NCBI RefSeq assembly: GCF_032085515.1
Contig: NZ_JASXSX010000001.1
Span: 992,001-1,056,000, forward strand
Source: Gleimia hominis
GTDB taxonomy: Bacteria > Actinomycetota > Actinomycetes > Actinomycetales > Actinomycetaceae
Reading direction: 5' to 3'
Length of the DNA stretch: 64,000 nucleotides
The notes below the pieces were generated by a model, which was not told where the DNA came from, did not search any database, and was given only the letters and a program-made list of their open reading frames with translations. The translations under genes and the position numbers were made by a program. This document shows, one piece after another, positions 53,880-63,042 of this stretch (the stretch's first letter is position 1; each line of letters begins with the position of its first letter).

Positions 53880-54330
53880 CTAGCCGTAGAGGGCAGTGGC
53901 GAGCCTGTCCAACGCCAGGCATGCAACGTGGCGATAGCATGCTTAAGGAACTCATCATCAGTAAGCAGCTTGTCGGATGCGTACATGCCGTGGCGGCGAA
54001 TCGTCGGCAACACTTCATCGAACACCCAGGCTTCGAACTTCTGCGCTTCTGGGAGCTTCGAGGAGATGATGAGACGATACAAGTCATCTTCAGTGATGAA
54101 GGTGGCTTCTTGTTCGCGTCCCATGGCATCGACGATGGGGTAACGTTTTAGCCCCCATCGGCGCGAGCATGATCGCGTATTGCCTTGCTGGGATTGGCGT
54201 ACCCGAGCGCGGCGGCGACGTTCTTGCCATAGAAATGAATCTGGCCGTCGCCCATGCGCCCTCGAGCACCGGCGAATCCGGACGGGGTACGCGAAAATTG
54301 CTCTAGATTTGAGCCGTCTTTGTCTGTTAG
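53880..54330 (-). pseudogene. Frameshifted BRO-family phage antirepressor
   Basis: Two frames together give a BRO-N type protein: first HFYGKNVAAALGYANPSKAI and RDHARADGG, ending in a stop at 54148-54150; then, in another frame, KRYPIVDAMGREQEATFITE, DDLYRLIISSKLPEAQKFEA and WVFDEVLPTIRRHGMYASDK. The order and content match the BRO antirepressor domain used by phages, so a frameshift near 54150 has broken one gene. The C-terminal effector domain is absent. This identifies the area as an old prophage remnant. Confidence 0.8.
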
Positions 54331-54432
54331 AACTGGTGTGAAGCCCCGGTGGAGCGCTGCTTGCCAGAGTGATCTGGTAGGTATTCTCGCCGGGGCACTG
54401 ATGTTTCCAAAACAACGAGACAAGGTAGGGGC

Positions 54433-54883
54433 ATGGCTGACAGCAACTGGGTTGAAACGTGGTTGTCCACTGCGCGTTGGCATTCCTACCTTGCAGCCTG
54501 CTCTCACAATGACCAGTTGGCTCTTCGATCCAGATTCACCTGTCTATACTGAACTGTGGCGTACCCGACGAGGTAAGCGAATAGACTTGAATGCCCGTAA
54601 TCGCGCTAGCATTCGCGAGGCAATGGCTCATACTCACAATAAACATCCATCTGCCGGGCAAGTCATCGCAGAACTACCTTTCCGGTCTTGGCGATATCTT
54701 ACTGACGCGGCTCACGAGAAAACCCTGTGGGTCACCTATCTCAATCGAGCATTCCCAAAAGGCACCGACCGTAGACATATTGAACGATCCTTGGCAATAG
54801 TAAATAAGGTCCGTAACCGTGCTTCGCACCATGAACCGTTGTTTACACCCCAACGGTTTTCACCCAGACGCGGATGCACATAG
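54433..54883 (+). pseudogene. Abi-like abortive-infection gene with internal deletion
   Basis: Starts at ATG 54433 with MADSNWVETWLSTARWHSYL, the N-terminus expected of actinobacterial Abi-like (Abi_2) proteins. About 50-60 codons (the conserved LYEWN and VALRNA parts) are then missing, and the sequence resumes in another frame with WLFDPDSPVYTELWRTRRGK, AELPFRSWRYLTDAAHEKTL and NKVRNRASHHEPLF, the family's C-terminal RxxxxH-type region. The combination of deletion and frameshift means no functional protein. It lies between two phage gene remnants on the opposite strand. Confidence 0.78.
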
Positions 54884-55083
54884 GCGAGCCGCCTACCTGA
54901 GGGCAGCTGGATGAAGAGAATCCCAGACTCGACACCGAACCGCGGGTTCCGTAGTCGAATCGGCTGGCGAGACGTGATGGCAGCGATGGCTGCTTCCTCG
55001 ACATCTGCCCTCAGCCCAACAATGTGCGCGTTAGCGACCCGCCACGCGTCCACGATCGGCTTCAACGAGGCCGCCTTGCCCAT
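54850..55083 (-). pseudogene. Fragment of a phage family-A DNA polymerase
   Basis: About 78 residues resembling the polymerase domain of phage DNA polymerase I-like proteins: LKPIVDAWRVANAHIVGL, then ADVEEAAIAAITSR and SGILFIQLPSGRRLAYVHPR. No intact start or end; similarity stops at GENRWG near 54850, where the sequence turns to unrelated frame. Confirms a phage origin for 53.8-55.1 kb. Confidence 0.65.
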
Positions 55084-55136
55084 CCTTCGGAACCTAAAAA
55101 TCGCAGCTATAAAGCCGAAAGCGGTAGTGTGGGGCC

Positions 55137-55997
55137 ATGATGATCGACCTCCATGCGCACACGAACATTTCGGACGGCACCGACACGCCCACGCAACTAA
55201 TGGAACGTGCGCACGCAGCCGGTCTAGACGTCGTTGCCCTAACCGACCACGACACCACCCGCGGGTGGGACGAAGCCGCGAAGCAGGTTCAAACCAGTGG
55301 CGTCACCTTAGTGCGCGGCATGGAAATCTCCTGTTCCTTCCCAGTGCCGCAACTACGCAGGCCCATCAGCGTCCACCTGCTTTCCTACCTGCACGACCCC
55401 ACCGATGAGGCCCTGGCAAACACGTGCGAGCACACCATTACCTCCCGGCAAACCCGCACCCAAACCATGGTGAGGCGCCTCGAAAAAGACTTCCCCATAA
55501 CCTACGCGGACGTGCTCGCCCACGCTCCTAAAGATGGGCCAATCGGCCGGCCCCACATCGCGGACGCGCTCGTTGCCGCAGGCTGTTTCAAGAACCGCTC
55601 CGAGGCCTTCACCGCGGCGCTGCATCCCTCAGGAAAATACTACGAACCCATGCGCACCCCCACGGCAACCGAGGCGATCAAACTGGTTTTAAACGCCGGG
55701 GGAGTGCCCGTAATCGCCCACCCGTGCGCACGCCTACGCCAAAAAACACTGCCCACCTGGGCATTAGACAAACTGGTGGTAGCCGGACTCAAAGGAATCG
55801 AATGCTACCACCGTGACCACACACCCCAAGATGCGCAGCAGCTAGCCGCATACGCTTCCTCCCATGATTTACTCATCACCGGATCATCCGACTATCATGG
55901 GAAAGGAAAACCAAATCGCTTGGGTGAGTATCAAACGAGCGAAACGGTGCTCAACAAAATCGTAAAACTCGGACATTTAGGGTTAATAGAAGCATGA
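55137..55997 (+). CDS. PHP domain phosphoesterase (nucleotide/RNA 5'-end processing type)
   Basis: Metal-dependent phosphoesterase of 286 residues, TrpH/RnaAM-like subfamily. Motif I DLHAHTNISDGTDTP, motif II ALTDHDTTRGW, motif III RGMEISC, and the later metal residues in PHIADAL and IAHPCARL, ending with GSSDYHGKGKPNRLG. Enterobacterial TrpH has 3',5'-nucleotide bisphosphatase and RNase activity; the actinobacterial members are not well studied. Start at the first of two adjacent ATGs (55137). It overlaps marC by four bases (ATGA). Just left of it lies the boundary of the decayed island. Confidence 0.92.
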   Translation: MMIDLHAHTNISDGTDTPTQLMERAHAAGLDVVALTDHDTTRGWDEAAKQVQTSGVTLVRGMEISCSFPVPQLRRPISVHLLSYLHDPTDEALANTCEHTITSRQTRTQTMVRRLEKDFPITYADVLAHAPKDGPIGRPHIADALVAAGCFKNRSEAFTAALHPSGKYYEPMRTPTATEAIKLVLNAGGVPVIAHPCARLRQKTLPTWALDKLVVAGLKGIECYHRDHTPQDAQQLAAYASSHDLLITGSSDYHGKGKPNRLGEYQTSETVLNKIVKLGHLGLIEA

Positions 55998-56626
55998 CCC
56001 AGTGGTTTGACACTTTCGTTTTCCTAACGACGTTCACCACCCTCGTGGTGATCATGGATCCGGCTGGTAACCTGCCGATCTTCCTGTCTTTAACGCGCCA
56101 CTACGACCGGCCCCGCAAAAAACGTGCCTCCATGCAGGCAACCATCACGTCCCTGGTGGTGATCGTGGTTTTCGCGGTTTTTGGCCAGTATATTCTCGCG
56201 TTCCTCCGCATTTCCGTTGAGGCACTAAAACTCAGTGGGGGAGTACTACTGTTCATCGTGGCCATGGAACTACTCACCACGAACCAAGAAGACTCCGTGG
56301 AATCAGACAGCATTGACTCCAACGTGGCTCTGGTACCACTTGGCACCCCACTGATGGCTGGGCCCGGCACAATTGTGGCCGTCATGGTGGCAGTCAACGA
56401 ATCCCACGGCTCATTTGGCAAAACCTTCGCTGTGGCCGTGGCGGTACTCGCTGTGCACATAGTTATTTGGCTTTCTTTCCGCTTCTCCGTGTTCCTCGCT
56501 GACTTCTTAGGTAATGGCGGCATCATGCTGCTCACCAAAATCGCGGGGCTCTTACTTGCCGCGATCGCCACCCAAATGGTGGCGGACGCAGTGTTCGATT
56601 TTATTCGCGAAAACCCAATCAGCTAG
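55994..56626 (+). CDS. MarC family inner-membrane protein
   Basis: Six-helix integral membrane protein of the MarC/UPF0056 family, 210 residues. Signature: MDPAGNLPIFLSLT near residue 22, LGTPLMAGPGTIVAVMV around 114-130, and LSGGVLLFIVAMELL. The function is unknown; early links with multiple antibiotic resistance were not upheld for E. coli MarC. Co-transcribed with the PHP gene through an ATGA overlap. Followed by a remnant of an EamA-type transporter. Confidence 0.92.
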   Translation: MTQWFDTFVFLTTFTTLVVIMDPAGNLPIFLSLTRHYDRPRKKRASMQATITSLVVIVVFAVFGQYILAFLRISVEALKLSGGVLLFIVAMELLTTNQEDSVESDSIDSNVALVPLGTPLMAGPGTIVAVMVAVNESHGSFGKTFAVAVAVLAVHIVIWLSFRFSVFLADFLGNGGIMLLTKIAGLLLAAIATQMVADAVFDFIRENPIS

Positions 56627-56639
56627 CGCGGCCAAGACA

Positions 56640-56805
56640 CTTGTGGGTTTTATACGCATTCGCCGCCGCATTCTTCGCCGGGCTGGTTAGCCTGCTTGGC
56701 AAAGCTCGGGTGCGCACCACGCCATCCACCACCGCGCCCGCGAAATCACTGGGCTCGCACTGGTAGTTGCCGGCACCATGCTAATGCTGGTGTGCGCCCT
56801 CTAGA
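56640..56805 (+). pseudogene. EamA-family transporter remnant (both ends joined by deletion)
   Basis: WVLYAFAAAFFAGLVSLLGKARVRTTPS (seen as successive parts) on the plus strand resembles the first helix of a short EamA-type drug/metabolite transporter; after about 30 residues it changes frame into EITGLALVVAGTMLMLV, like the last helix, and stops at 56803-56805. About 80-100 residues between are missing. No start codon with Shine-Dalgarno. Identification rests on short motifs. Confidence 0.5.
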
Positions 56806-56806
56806 T

Positions 56807-58363
56807 CTATTTTGACCGCCGACGTCGCGTGCGTTTACGCGAGCGCGGGGAACGCTTCGCAGGTGCGTCACCACTGTTGCGGCGAGTGCGTTTACGGGGT
56901 TTGCGCCGGCGCCGTCCCCGCCCACCGTTTCGACTTTTACCGCGGCCGCGGCCTTCCTTCCCGGACACATCCACGAACTGTTCCGCATCCAGACCCGCCC
57001 GGGTGCGTTCGGACCGCGGCAGACGCCCGTTCACATCCGTTGGAATGTTCAGGTCTGTGTAAAGATGCGCTGAGGTGTGGTAGGTCTCCAACGGTTCGGG
57101 TACCCCCAGGTTCAGTGCCTTCGAAATCAGGCTCCACCGCGGCACGTCGTCCCAGTCAACGAACGTGATTGCGGTTCCTGAGGCTCCGGCCCGACCCGTG
57201 CGTCCAATGCGGTGCAAATACGTGCGTTCATCTTCGGGGCACTGGTAGTTAATAACGTGCGTTACATCGTCCACATCAATCCCGCGGGCCGCCACGTCGG
57301 TGGCTACTAGCACGTCAACTTTACCGTGGCGGAACGCGCGCATCGCCTGCTCCCGCGCACCCTGACCCAAATCCCCATGCAGGGGAGCGGCCGCGAAACC
57401 ACGGGCTGCTAACTCGTCACACACCTGCGCGGCCGTGCGTTTAGTGCGCGTAAAAATAATGGTCAAACCCCGTCCGCGGGCCTGCAGGATCCGGGCCACA
57501 ACCTCAATCTTATTCATCGCGTGCGTGCGGTAAATAACCTGTTTAACCGTCTTAACGGTTGCCCCCTGATCCGTGGGATCTTGCGCGCGAATATGCGTTG
57601 GCTGCACCATGTAGCGGCGGGCGAGTGCCACCACCTCACCGGGCATAGTGGCAGAAAACAGCATGGTGTGCCGCGTGGCTGGGACGCGCGAAAGTAATAC
57701 CTCCACATCGGGTAAGAATCCAAGGTCTAACATTTCGTCCGCTTCATCGAGCACCACGGTGGACACACCATTGAGCTTCAAAATCCGGCGTTTCAACAGG
57801 TCGATCAGCCGGCCCGGGGTGCCCACCACCACGTCCGTACCACGCTTAAGTGCACTGATCTGCGGGTCGAACTTAGCGCCCCCGTAGATTTCCGTCACCC
57901 GAATACTTGTGAGCGATGCCGCGTCACGCAAATCGCGCGCCACCTGCTTGCACAGCTCGCGGGTGGGCAAAATAACCAGGGCCTGCGGGTGGCCTGCAAA
58001 CGGTACGTCCTGGTCGTAATTCTTCGCATCCGGTGGGCACACGTGCGACAGCAACGGCAGCCCAAAACCCAAGGTCTTCCCCGTCCCAGTTTTCGCCTGC
58101 CCAATAATGTCGCGCCGCCCAAGCGCAACCGGCAGCGTCAACGCCTGAATTGGGAACGGGTGCGTAATATCCTTGCGGGCCAGGGCCTCACAGAACGGGG
58201 TGCTAACCCCGTAGTCCGCGAACGTTTTGCTCTCCAGCTCGGAGTGAGCAACTTCCTCATCAATATCTGGTTTCGCATCCTGCTGAGGTGCCTGAACCTG
58301 CACGCCTTCAAGGTTAACTACAGCCGACGAATACGTGGTCGGCTCCATATTTTCTTCACTCAT
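56807..58363 (-). CDS. DEAD-box RNA helicase
   Basis: ATP-dependent RNA helicase, 518 residues. Motifs in order: Q motif (PFPIQALTLP), Walker A AKTGTGKTLGFG, VLPTRELCKQV, TPGRLIDLL, DEAD in VVLDEADEMLDLGF, SAT in LFSATMPGE, IIFTRTKRTA, ATDVAARGIDVDDV and HRIGRTGRAG. The C-terminus (about 450-518) is a highly basic Arg/Gly/Lys tail for RNA binding. ATG 58363 (MSEENMEPTTY) has GAGGAAGATC upstream; an earlier in-frame start at 58456 lacks one. Probably involved in ribosome assembly or RNA turnover under cold or stress, as for related proteins. Confidence 0.95.
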   Translation of the reverse strand: MSEENMEPTTYSSAVVNLEGVQVQAPQQDAKPDIDEEVAHSELESKTFADYGVSTPFCEALARKDITHPFPIQALTLPVALGRRDIIGQAKTGTGKTLGFGLPLLSHVCPPDAKNYDQDVPFAGHPQALVILPTRELCKQVARDLRDAASLTSIRVTEIYGGAKFDPQISALKRGTDVVVGTPGRLIDLLKRRILKLNGVSTVVLDEADEMLDLGFLPDVEVLLSRVPATRHTMLFSATMPGEVVALARRYMVQPTHIRAQDPTDQGATVKTVKQVIYRTHAMNKIEVVARILQARGRGLTIIFTRTKRTAAQVCDELAARGFAAAPLHGDLGQGAREQAMRAFRHGKVDVLVATDVAARGIDVDDVTHVINYQCPEDERTYLHRIGRTGRAGASGTAITFVDWDDVPRWSLISKALNLGVPEPLETYHTSAHLYTDLNIPTDVNGRLPRSERTRAGLDAEQFVDVSGKEGRGRGKSRNGGRGRRRRKPRKRTRRNSGDAPAKRSPRSRKRTRRRRSK

Positions 58364-58699
58364 TGTCGATCTTCCTCGCGGTACCATCCGCGCCACGCGA
58401 CACTCCGTCGCTACCATGCCGATCGCGCAATGCCCAGCAGCTCGGTGCTGCCCCAAAAAGTTAATCTCAAAACCCGGCGACCGGTCTTAACCAACCTCCA
58501 TTGTAAAGGTAAAAACAGGGCTTGCCTATTCGCTACCACACAACGCGTTGGGCCACTTGCGAAGGAGCGGTTGCCTGTACCTCACGGGAGTGCGTTGGAG
58601 TAATCGTTCGCAAGCCGCCGTGGTGAGAAGCGGCGGGTTCGAAACATGCTTAATATGGAGGCAGTATGTGCTCATAAAACCAGGACGAAGGAGACGATT

Positions 58700-59317
58700 G
58701 TGAGCAACCCGCAAGAAACCACTTTTGCACGCATCCTCGGTGTGTCCGGCTACGGTGCACTCGCGGCGCAAGCCCGGTTAGCGAAAGACGCCGATCAAGC
58801 TCCCGAAACTTTTGAACACATTGCCATGGCCCGCATGTCCGCCCGCGCCTGGGACTCATTCACGGCAGTAGAACGCACTGCACAGAAATTAGACGTGGAC
58901 CTCCCGGTACAAATCACTCCGTTCGAAGGCATGCTTGACGAACTAGATGCCCGCACGCGCCCCACTACCTGGTGGGAGCGGCTCACAAAAACCTATGTCG
59001 CGATCGGGATTTTCACCGACGCGTTGCGCGCTGCCGCGCAAGGCCTGGAACTACCAGAAGTGGCGGATGCCGTATCCGACTTCGGTCACGGCCAGTGGAC
59101 CCGCGACCGGCTCGAACCGGTCACTAAAGACGATCCGCAGATGCAAGCCCGCCTCTCCTTGTGGACCAGGCGCGTGGGTGGGGAAGCGCTCGGGCTGGTG
59201 CGCGCTTTCTTGTTCACCGACGAGGGGGCAAGCGCGAAACTGGATCTCGATGAGGTGGTAGCGGATATATCAAAGGCCCACAAGGAACGCTTAGACGCGG
59301 TTCACTTGAAGGCCTAG
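58700..59317 (+). CDS. Ferritin-like MiaE-type protein (tRNA hydroxylase-like family)
   Basis: Actinobacterial ferritin-like protein of 205 residues related to tRNA-(ms2io6A) hydroxylase MiaE. Helical throughout; candidate iron ligands lie in ETFEHIAMARMSARAWDSF, DELDARTRP and GEALGLVRAF, but I cannot place every Glu/His of the di-iron site, so catalytic activity is uncertain. GTG 58700 follows GAAGGAG; an upstream in-frame ATG at 58646 adds an atypical leader. Divergent from the DEAD-box gene and convergent with the DUF3107 gene, a common neighbourhood for this family in actinobacteria (from memory of such genomes). Confidence 0.82.
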   Translation: MSNPQETTFARILGVSGYGALAAQARLAKDADQAPETFEHIAMARMSARAWDSFTAVERTAQKLDVDLPVQITPFEGMLDELDARTRPTTWWERLTKTYVAIGIFTDALRAAAQGLELPEVADAVSDFGHGQWTRDRLEPVTKDDPQMQARLSLWTRRVGGEALGLVRAFLFTDEGASAKLDLDEVVADISKAHKERLDAVHLKA

Positions 59318-59368
59318 ATACGACTAGTCAAAACCCGATATTCACAACCTGAGTTTATTAAACCGGCC

Positions 59369-59611
59369 TCAGCTGACGGTGAAACCAACCGGGTTCGTCT
59401 TATCTTCGTCTAACAAGACGTAGCCAAGCTTGTCAGCTGGGATAATGACCTCCCGATCCTGCGTGTCCCGCAGCGTGAGCACCCCGGGCGTGCCGGTGGT
59501 GGCATCTTGTGCGAGCGCGGTGTTAACGCGTTCACGCAGGTCCTCGCTAGTAATATCGACACTTAACGAAATGTCGCGGGCAATCCCAGCGACCCCAATC
59601 GTGAGTTTCAT
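59369..59611 (-). CDS. DUF3107 family protein
   Basis: 80-residue conserved actinobacterial protein of unknown function. Family pattern: MKLTIGVAGIARDISLSVD, then a short helical segment (SEDLRERVNTALAQ), a strand VLTLRDTQDREVIIPADKLGY, and a GF end. Preceded by AAGGAGTG at optimal spacing for ATG 59611. Usually found near the MiaE-like gene and the AdnAB/UvrD genes in actinobacteria, as here. Single transcription unit, convergent to the MiaE-like gene. No function proposed. Confidence 0.92.
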   Translation of the reverse strand: MKLTIGVAGIARDISLSVDITSEDLRERVNTALAQDATTGTPGVLTLRDTQDREVIIPADKLGYVLLDEDKTNPVGFTVS

Positions 59612-59697
59612 AAAACACTCCTTACACTATTCGTAACCACCCTCAATGGTAGAGGGTTGAGTAGAAGAAGTCTGCCTGGCCCGTTCGAAAAAGATGG

Positions 59698-62600
59698 TTG
59701 AATAGGGATATGACAAGCCACACTTCGCTCCGCCACCCGAGTTACCACGTGGATCTGCATATTCCGCCTCGAGCCGTGCTGCCACCGTTGGATCCGCACC
59801 AAAAGCGGGCAGTCGAGTCGATACAGCAGTCAGATACGCACGCCCTTGTGCGTGGTTGCCCCGGTTCAGGGAAAACCCGGGTTGCGATTGAAATGGCAGT
59901 TAATTCGCATGAGGGAGGGCAAACCGTGCGGATGCTAGCTCCCGACCGGTCACGAGCCGACCTACTGCAACCCATTTTGGAGCCGCGCATAACCGGGGTG
60001 GTGCGCCCAGTGCGTACCCCCGTGTCGTTTGCCTACGACATTGTGAACGAGTACTGCGTGCACGCCGAGTTGGCGCCTCCACGGTTACTCACAGGCGCGC
60101 AACAAGACCAGTACCTGAAGGACCTCATTGAACAAGAAGCGGTGCAGTGGCCGGCCCTGATCACCGAGGAGGTGACGGCACTGCCCGTGTTCCGCATGCA
60201 GGTGCGGAACTTGATTGCGCGGGTAGAAGAATCGGGGCGCGATGGCGCGTGGTTAGCGCAGCTGGGGCAGCGGGTTGGCCGGGAAGTGTGGGTGAGTGTT
60301 GGGCAGCTGATGCAAGTCTGGGACGAACGCATCAGCAGGTCAGAAACCAACCCGCACCTGAGCGCGCCCGCACTGCAGCAAAGAGCCGCGCAGATACTGC
60401 GTGACAACCCCCCGAGCAGCTCCCTGAGCAGCGCCGGCTCGTTCGAATTACCGCAGCTGCTGGTAGTGGACGACTTACAGGACTGCACGGCAGCGACTCT
60501 GCAGCTACTGACCCAATGCGCCGAACTGGGAACCCGGATCGTCGCGTGCGCAGACGCGGACGTTGCAGTCGCCACCTACCGGGGTGGGGAACCACACTTA
60601 GACGGAAGGCTCGCCACCAGATTGCGGGCAGCTGAATACGAACTTGGCCCCACCCACCGCGGCGGGCAAGCCCTGCGCGCCGCAGTACAGGAAATCACCG
60701 CGCGAATCCCCACCACGGGCCCGCACGAGCGGCGCACGCAGGGAGCAGTGAATCCGCATGAGGACAACCAGAACCTCAACTTGGAAGTATTTGGATCTCC
60801 CACCCAAGAAATGTCCGCTCTGGTGGGCCGCGTCCACACCCTGCAGTACCGGGGGATGGCCCTGTCGGACATGGCGGTGATTGTGCGTGATAGCGCCGAG
60901 ATCGCGCGCGTGCGGTCCGCCCTCATGGCTGCGGACGTTGAAACGACCATTCCGCGGCGGGCCATTAACTACGCAAAAACAAACGTGACCGCCACACTTT
61001 TGAACCTGCTGGTTGAACCGGAAAACCCGGACGACCTCATCACCACAACGGCCGCGAGCGCCCTGGTGAACATTGATGCCATCTTGCTGCGCCGCCTCAT
61101 CGACGTGGTTGGGGTGAGTGCAGAAAAAACAGACCTAATAGACCTGGCGAAACAAGTGGACACGGCACTAGCAGGGGATACGGAACTAGCTGCGCGGATT
61201 AGTGCCCAGCACCTATTGGGAGTCGCGCATGACCTGCGCACCGCCTACCACTTGATCCAAGTGGGGCAAGAAAATGCGAACGCAGCTCCAACGGTGGCGC
61301 TGTGGAAACTGTGGGATGCCAGCCACGTGCAGAAACGCTGGCGCGAACGCGCCCTGGTTCGCACCGCAAGCTCGGTCGAATACGACGAGCGGTTAGACGC
61401 TGTGATTTCTCTGATGCGCAGCGCGGACGTGTGGTCGCAACGGAACCCAGCGGACACGGCCCGCGACTTCGCCCGAGCCCTGCTGGAAGAAAACCTTCCC
61501 ACAGATACGCTGGCGCAACAGGCTCAGCGGCCCGCGGGGGTGAGTATCCTCACGCCCCAACAAGCGGTTGGCCGTGAATGGGACGCGGTGTTCATCGTAG
61601 GAGTGCAAGACGGTGCGTGGCCCAACTTGACGTTGCGGGACCGCATTACGTGCGCCGCGGACATCACCCAGCTGGCCGCCGGGCAGGTAGACGAAACCCA
61701 ATTGCAGCGCCCCCTCCCATCGGCCCTCACGCGCCGCGCTATGCTCACCGACGAACTCCGCCTCATGGCTGCGGCGATGACGCGTGCGCGCCAGCAACTG
61801 TGGATTAGTGCGGCCCGCACCGAAGACACAACCGAGTCAGCATTCATCGACATTCTGGCCCCCCACATGGGAGCCAAAATAGAAGACATGAGGGTCGTCA
61901 CCTCCCAGGTTGCCCCCGGGGTAGACACGCGTTCACTAATTGCCCGCTTGAGGTACTTGGTGAGCCAACCGGATGCACAACCCGGTTCGGCCGCTCAGCC
62001 AGCGACGGCGCCCGTGGCTGCCCAGCCTGCGACGGCGCCCGTGGCTGCCCAGCCTGCGGTCCGCGCCACTGGACCTGCTGAGACAGCTAGCGAAAGCGCG
62101 GCTGGAGGGCCCGAAGCGCCCGCCGTTTTGAACCCAGCGGCTAATGCTCGCCAGCGCACACTTGCGGCGCAGCTACTAGCGCTCGCGGCCAGTGAAGGTA
62201 TCGATGCGGCGGATGCGCGCACTTGGATCGGGTCCGGTGGGATGAGTGTTGCGAAACCCCAGGAAACCAAACGGGAGGGCAAACCCTTCCTCTCTCCCTC
62301 GCAGGTGGAGACACTGCTGGAATGTCCCGCGAAGTGGTTCATGACGCGCCACGGCGGCGACTACTTTTCTACCGACGCGGCCCGCCTGGGGAACATGATT
62401 CACCAAATCGCGGAGGAACACCCCTACGGCACCGCGCAAGAACTGCTCGGCGCTCTCGATGAACTGTGGGATGAAAACTTTGGGCGCGAGAATGAACTCG
62501 ACCAACAACTGCTAGAAAAAGCACAGGACATGGCTGCGAAACTCGGTGACTACTTCCAGGCGGACACTCACAGGCAAGTAGAAGTGGAAAAAGCAGTTAC

Positions 62601-63042
62601 CGCGGACGTGGGACCAGCCATCATTAACGGGTACATCGACCGCGTAGAAACCAGCCGGGGTGCGACCACCATTGCGGACATCAAAACGGGTACCAAACTG
62701 CCTTCCAAAAAAGAACTACCAGATTTTTTGCAGCTTTTGTTGTACCAGTTGGTCCTAGCGCAATTAGAAGGCCCCGATGGGAAACCGTATGACGTGCAGG
62801 GCGCACGACTAATCGCGCTGACCCGAGCAGCTAGCGGACTTGTACTTCCCCAACCGTCAATTTTTGCGTCCGACGAAGACACTCAGCAGCGGTATAAAGC
62901 ACTGCTGGAACAGTTAGAAACCGCGGCGGAACTAACGCGCGGCCCCCTGTTCTTACCTAAACCATCAAAAGATGCCTGCGACCATTGTGCAGTGAGGCAG
63001 ATTTGCCCCGCGCAGACCGAAGGAATGAGGACCATAGAATGA
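59698..63042 (+). CDS. adnA: AdnA-like helicase-nuclease subunit (UvrD/RecB-type ATPase + PD-(D/E)XK)
   Basis: First subunit of an actinobacterial AdnAB-type double-strand-break resection machine, 1,114 residues. N-terminal UvrD-like motor: Walker A GCPGSGKTRVAIE near residue 55, VVDDLQDCT (Walker B, DDLQ rather than DExx) near 258, and GREWDAVFIVGVQDGAWPN near 625. C-terminal nuclease (about 865-1,114): CPAKWFMTRH with Cys near 875, GNMIHQIAEE, NGYIDRVE, IADIKTGTK, and CDHCAVRQIC near 1,095, the Cys set expected to bind a 4Fe-4S cluster. The linker carries a 27-bp repeat (AAQPATAPV units, 61990-62060). Start ATG 59707 is also possible. Overlaps adnB (ATGA). Confidence 0.92.
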   Translation: MNRDMTSHTSLRHPSYHVDLHIPPRAVLPPLDPHQKRAVESIQQSDTHALVRGCPGSGKTRVAIEMAVNSHEGGQTVRMLAPDRSRADLLQPILEPRITGVVRPVRTPVSFAYDIVNEYCVHAELAPPRLLTGAQQDQYLKDLIEQEAVQWPALITEEVTALPVFRMQVRNLIARVEESGRDGAWLAQLGQRVGREVWVSVGQLMQVWDERISRSETNPHLSAPALQQRAAQILRDNPPSSSLSSAGSFELPQLLVVDDLQDCTAATLQLLTQCAELGTRIVACADADVAVATYRGGEPHLDGRLATRLRAAEYELGPTHRGGQALRAAVQEITARIPTTGPHERRTQGAVNPHEDNQNLNLEVFGSPTQEMSALVGRVHTLQYRGMALSDMAVIVRDSAEIARVRSALMAADVETTIPRRAINYAKTNVTATLLNLLVEPENPDDLITTTAASALVNIDAILLRRLIDVVGVSAEKTDLIDLAKQVDTALAGDTELAARISAQHLLGVAHDLRTAYHLIQVGQENANAAPTVALWKLWDASHVQKRWRERALVRTASSVEYDERLDAVISLMRSADVWSQRNPADTARDFARALLEENLPTDTLAQQAQRPAGVSILTPQQAVGREWDAVFIVGVQDGAWPNLTLRDRITCAADITQLAAGQVDETQLQRPLPSALTRRAMLTDELRLMAAAMTRARQQLWISAARTEDTTESAFIDILAPHMGAKIEDMRVVTSQVAPGVDTRSLIARLRYLVSQPDAQPGSAAQPATAPVAAQPATAPVAAQPAVRATGPAETASESAAGGPEAPAVLNPAANARQRTLAAQLLALAASEGIDAADARTWIGSGGMSVAKPQETKREGKPFLSPSQVETLLECPAKWFMTRHGGDYFSTDAARLGNMIHQIAEEHPYGTAQELLGALDELWDENFGRENELDQQLLEKAQDMAAKLGDYFQADTHRQVEVEKAVTADVGPAIINGYIDRVETSRGATTIADIKTGTKLPSKKELPDFLQLLLYQLVLAQLEGPDGKPYDVQGARLIALTRAASGLVLPQPSIFASDEDTQQRYKALLEQLETAAELTRGPLFLPKPSKDACDHCAVRQICPAQTEGMRTIE

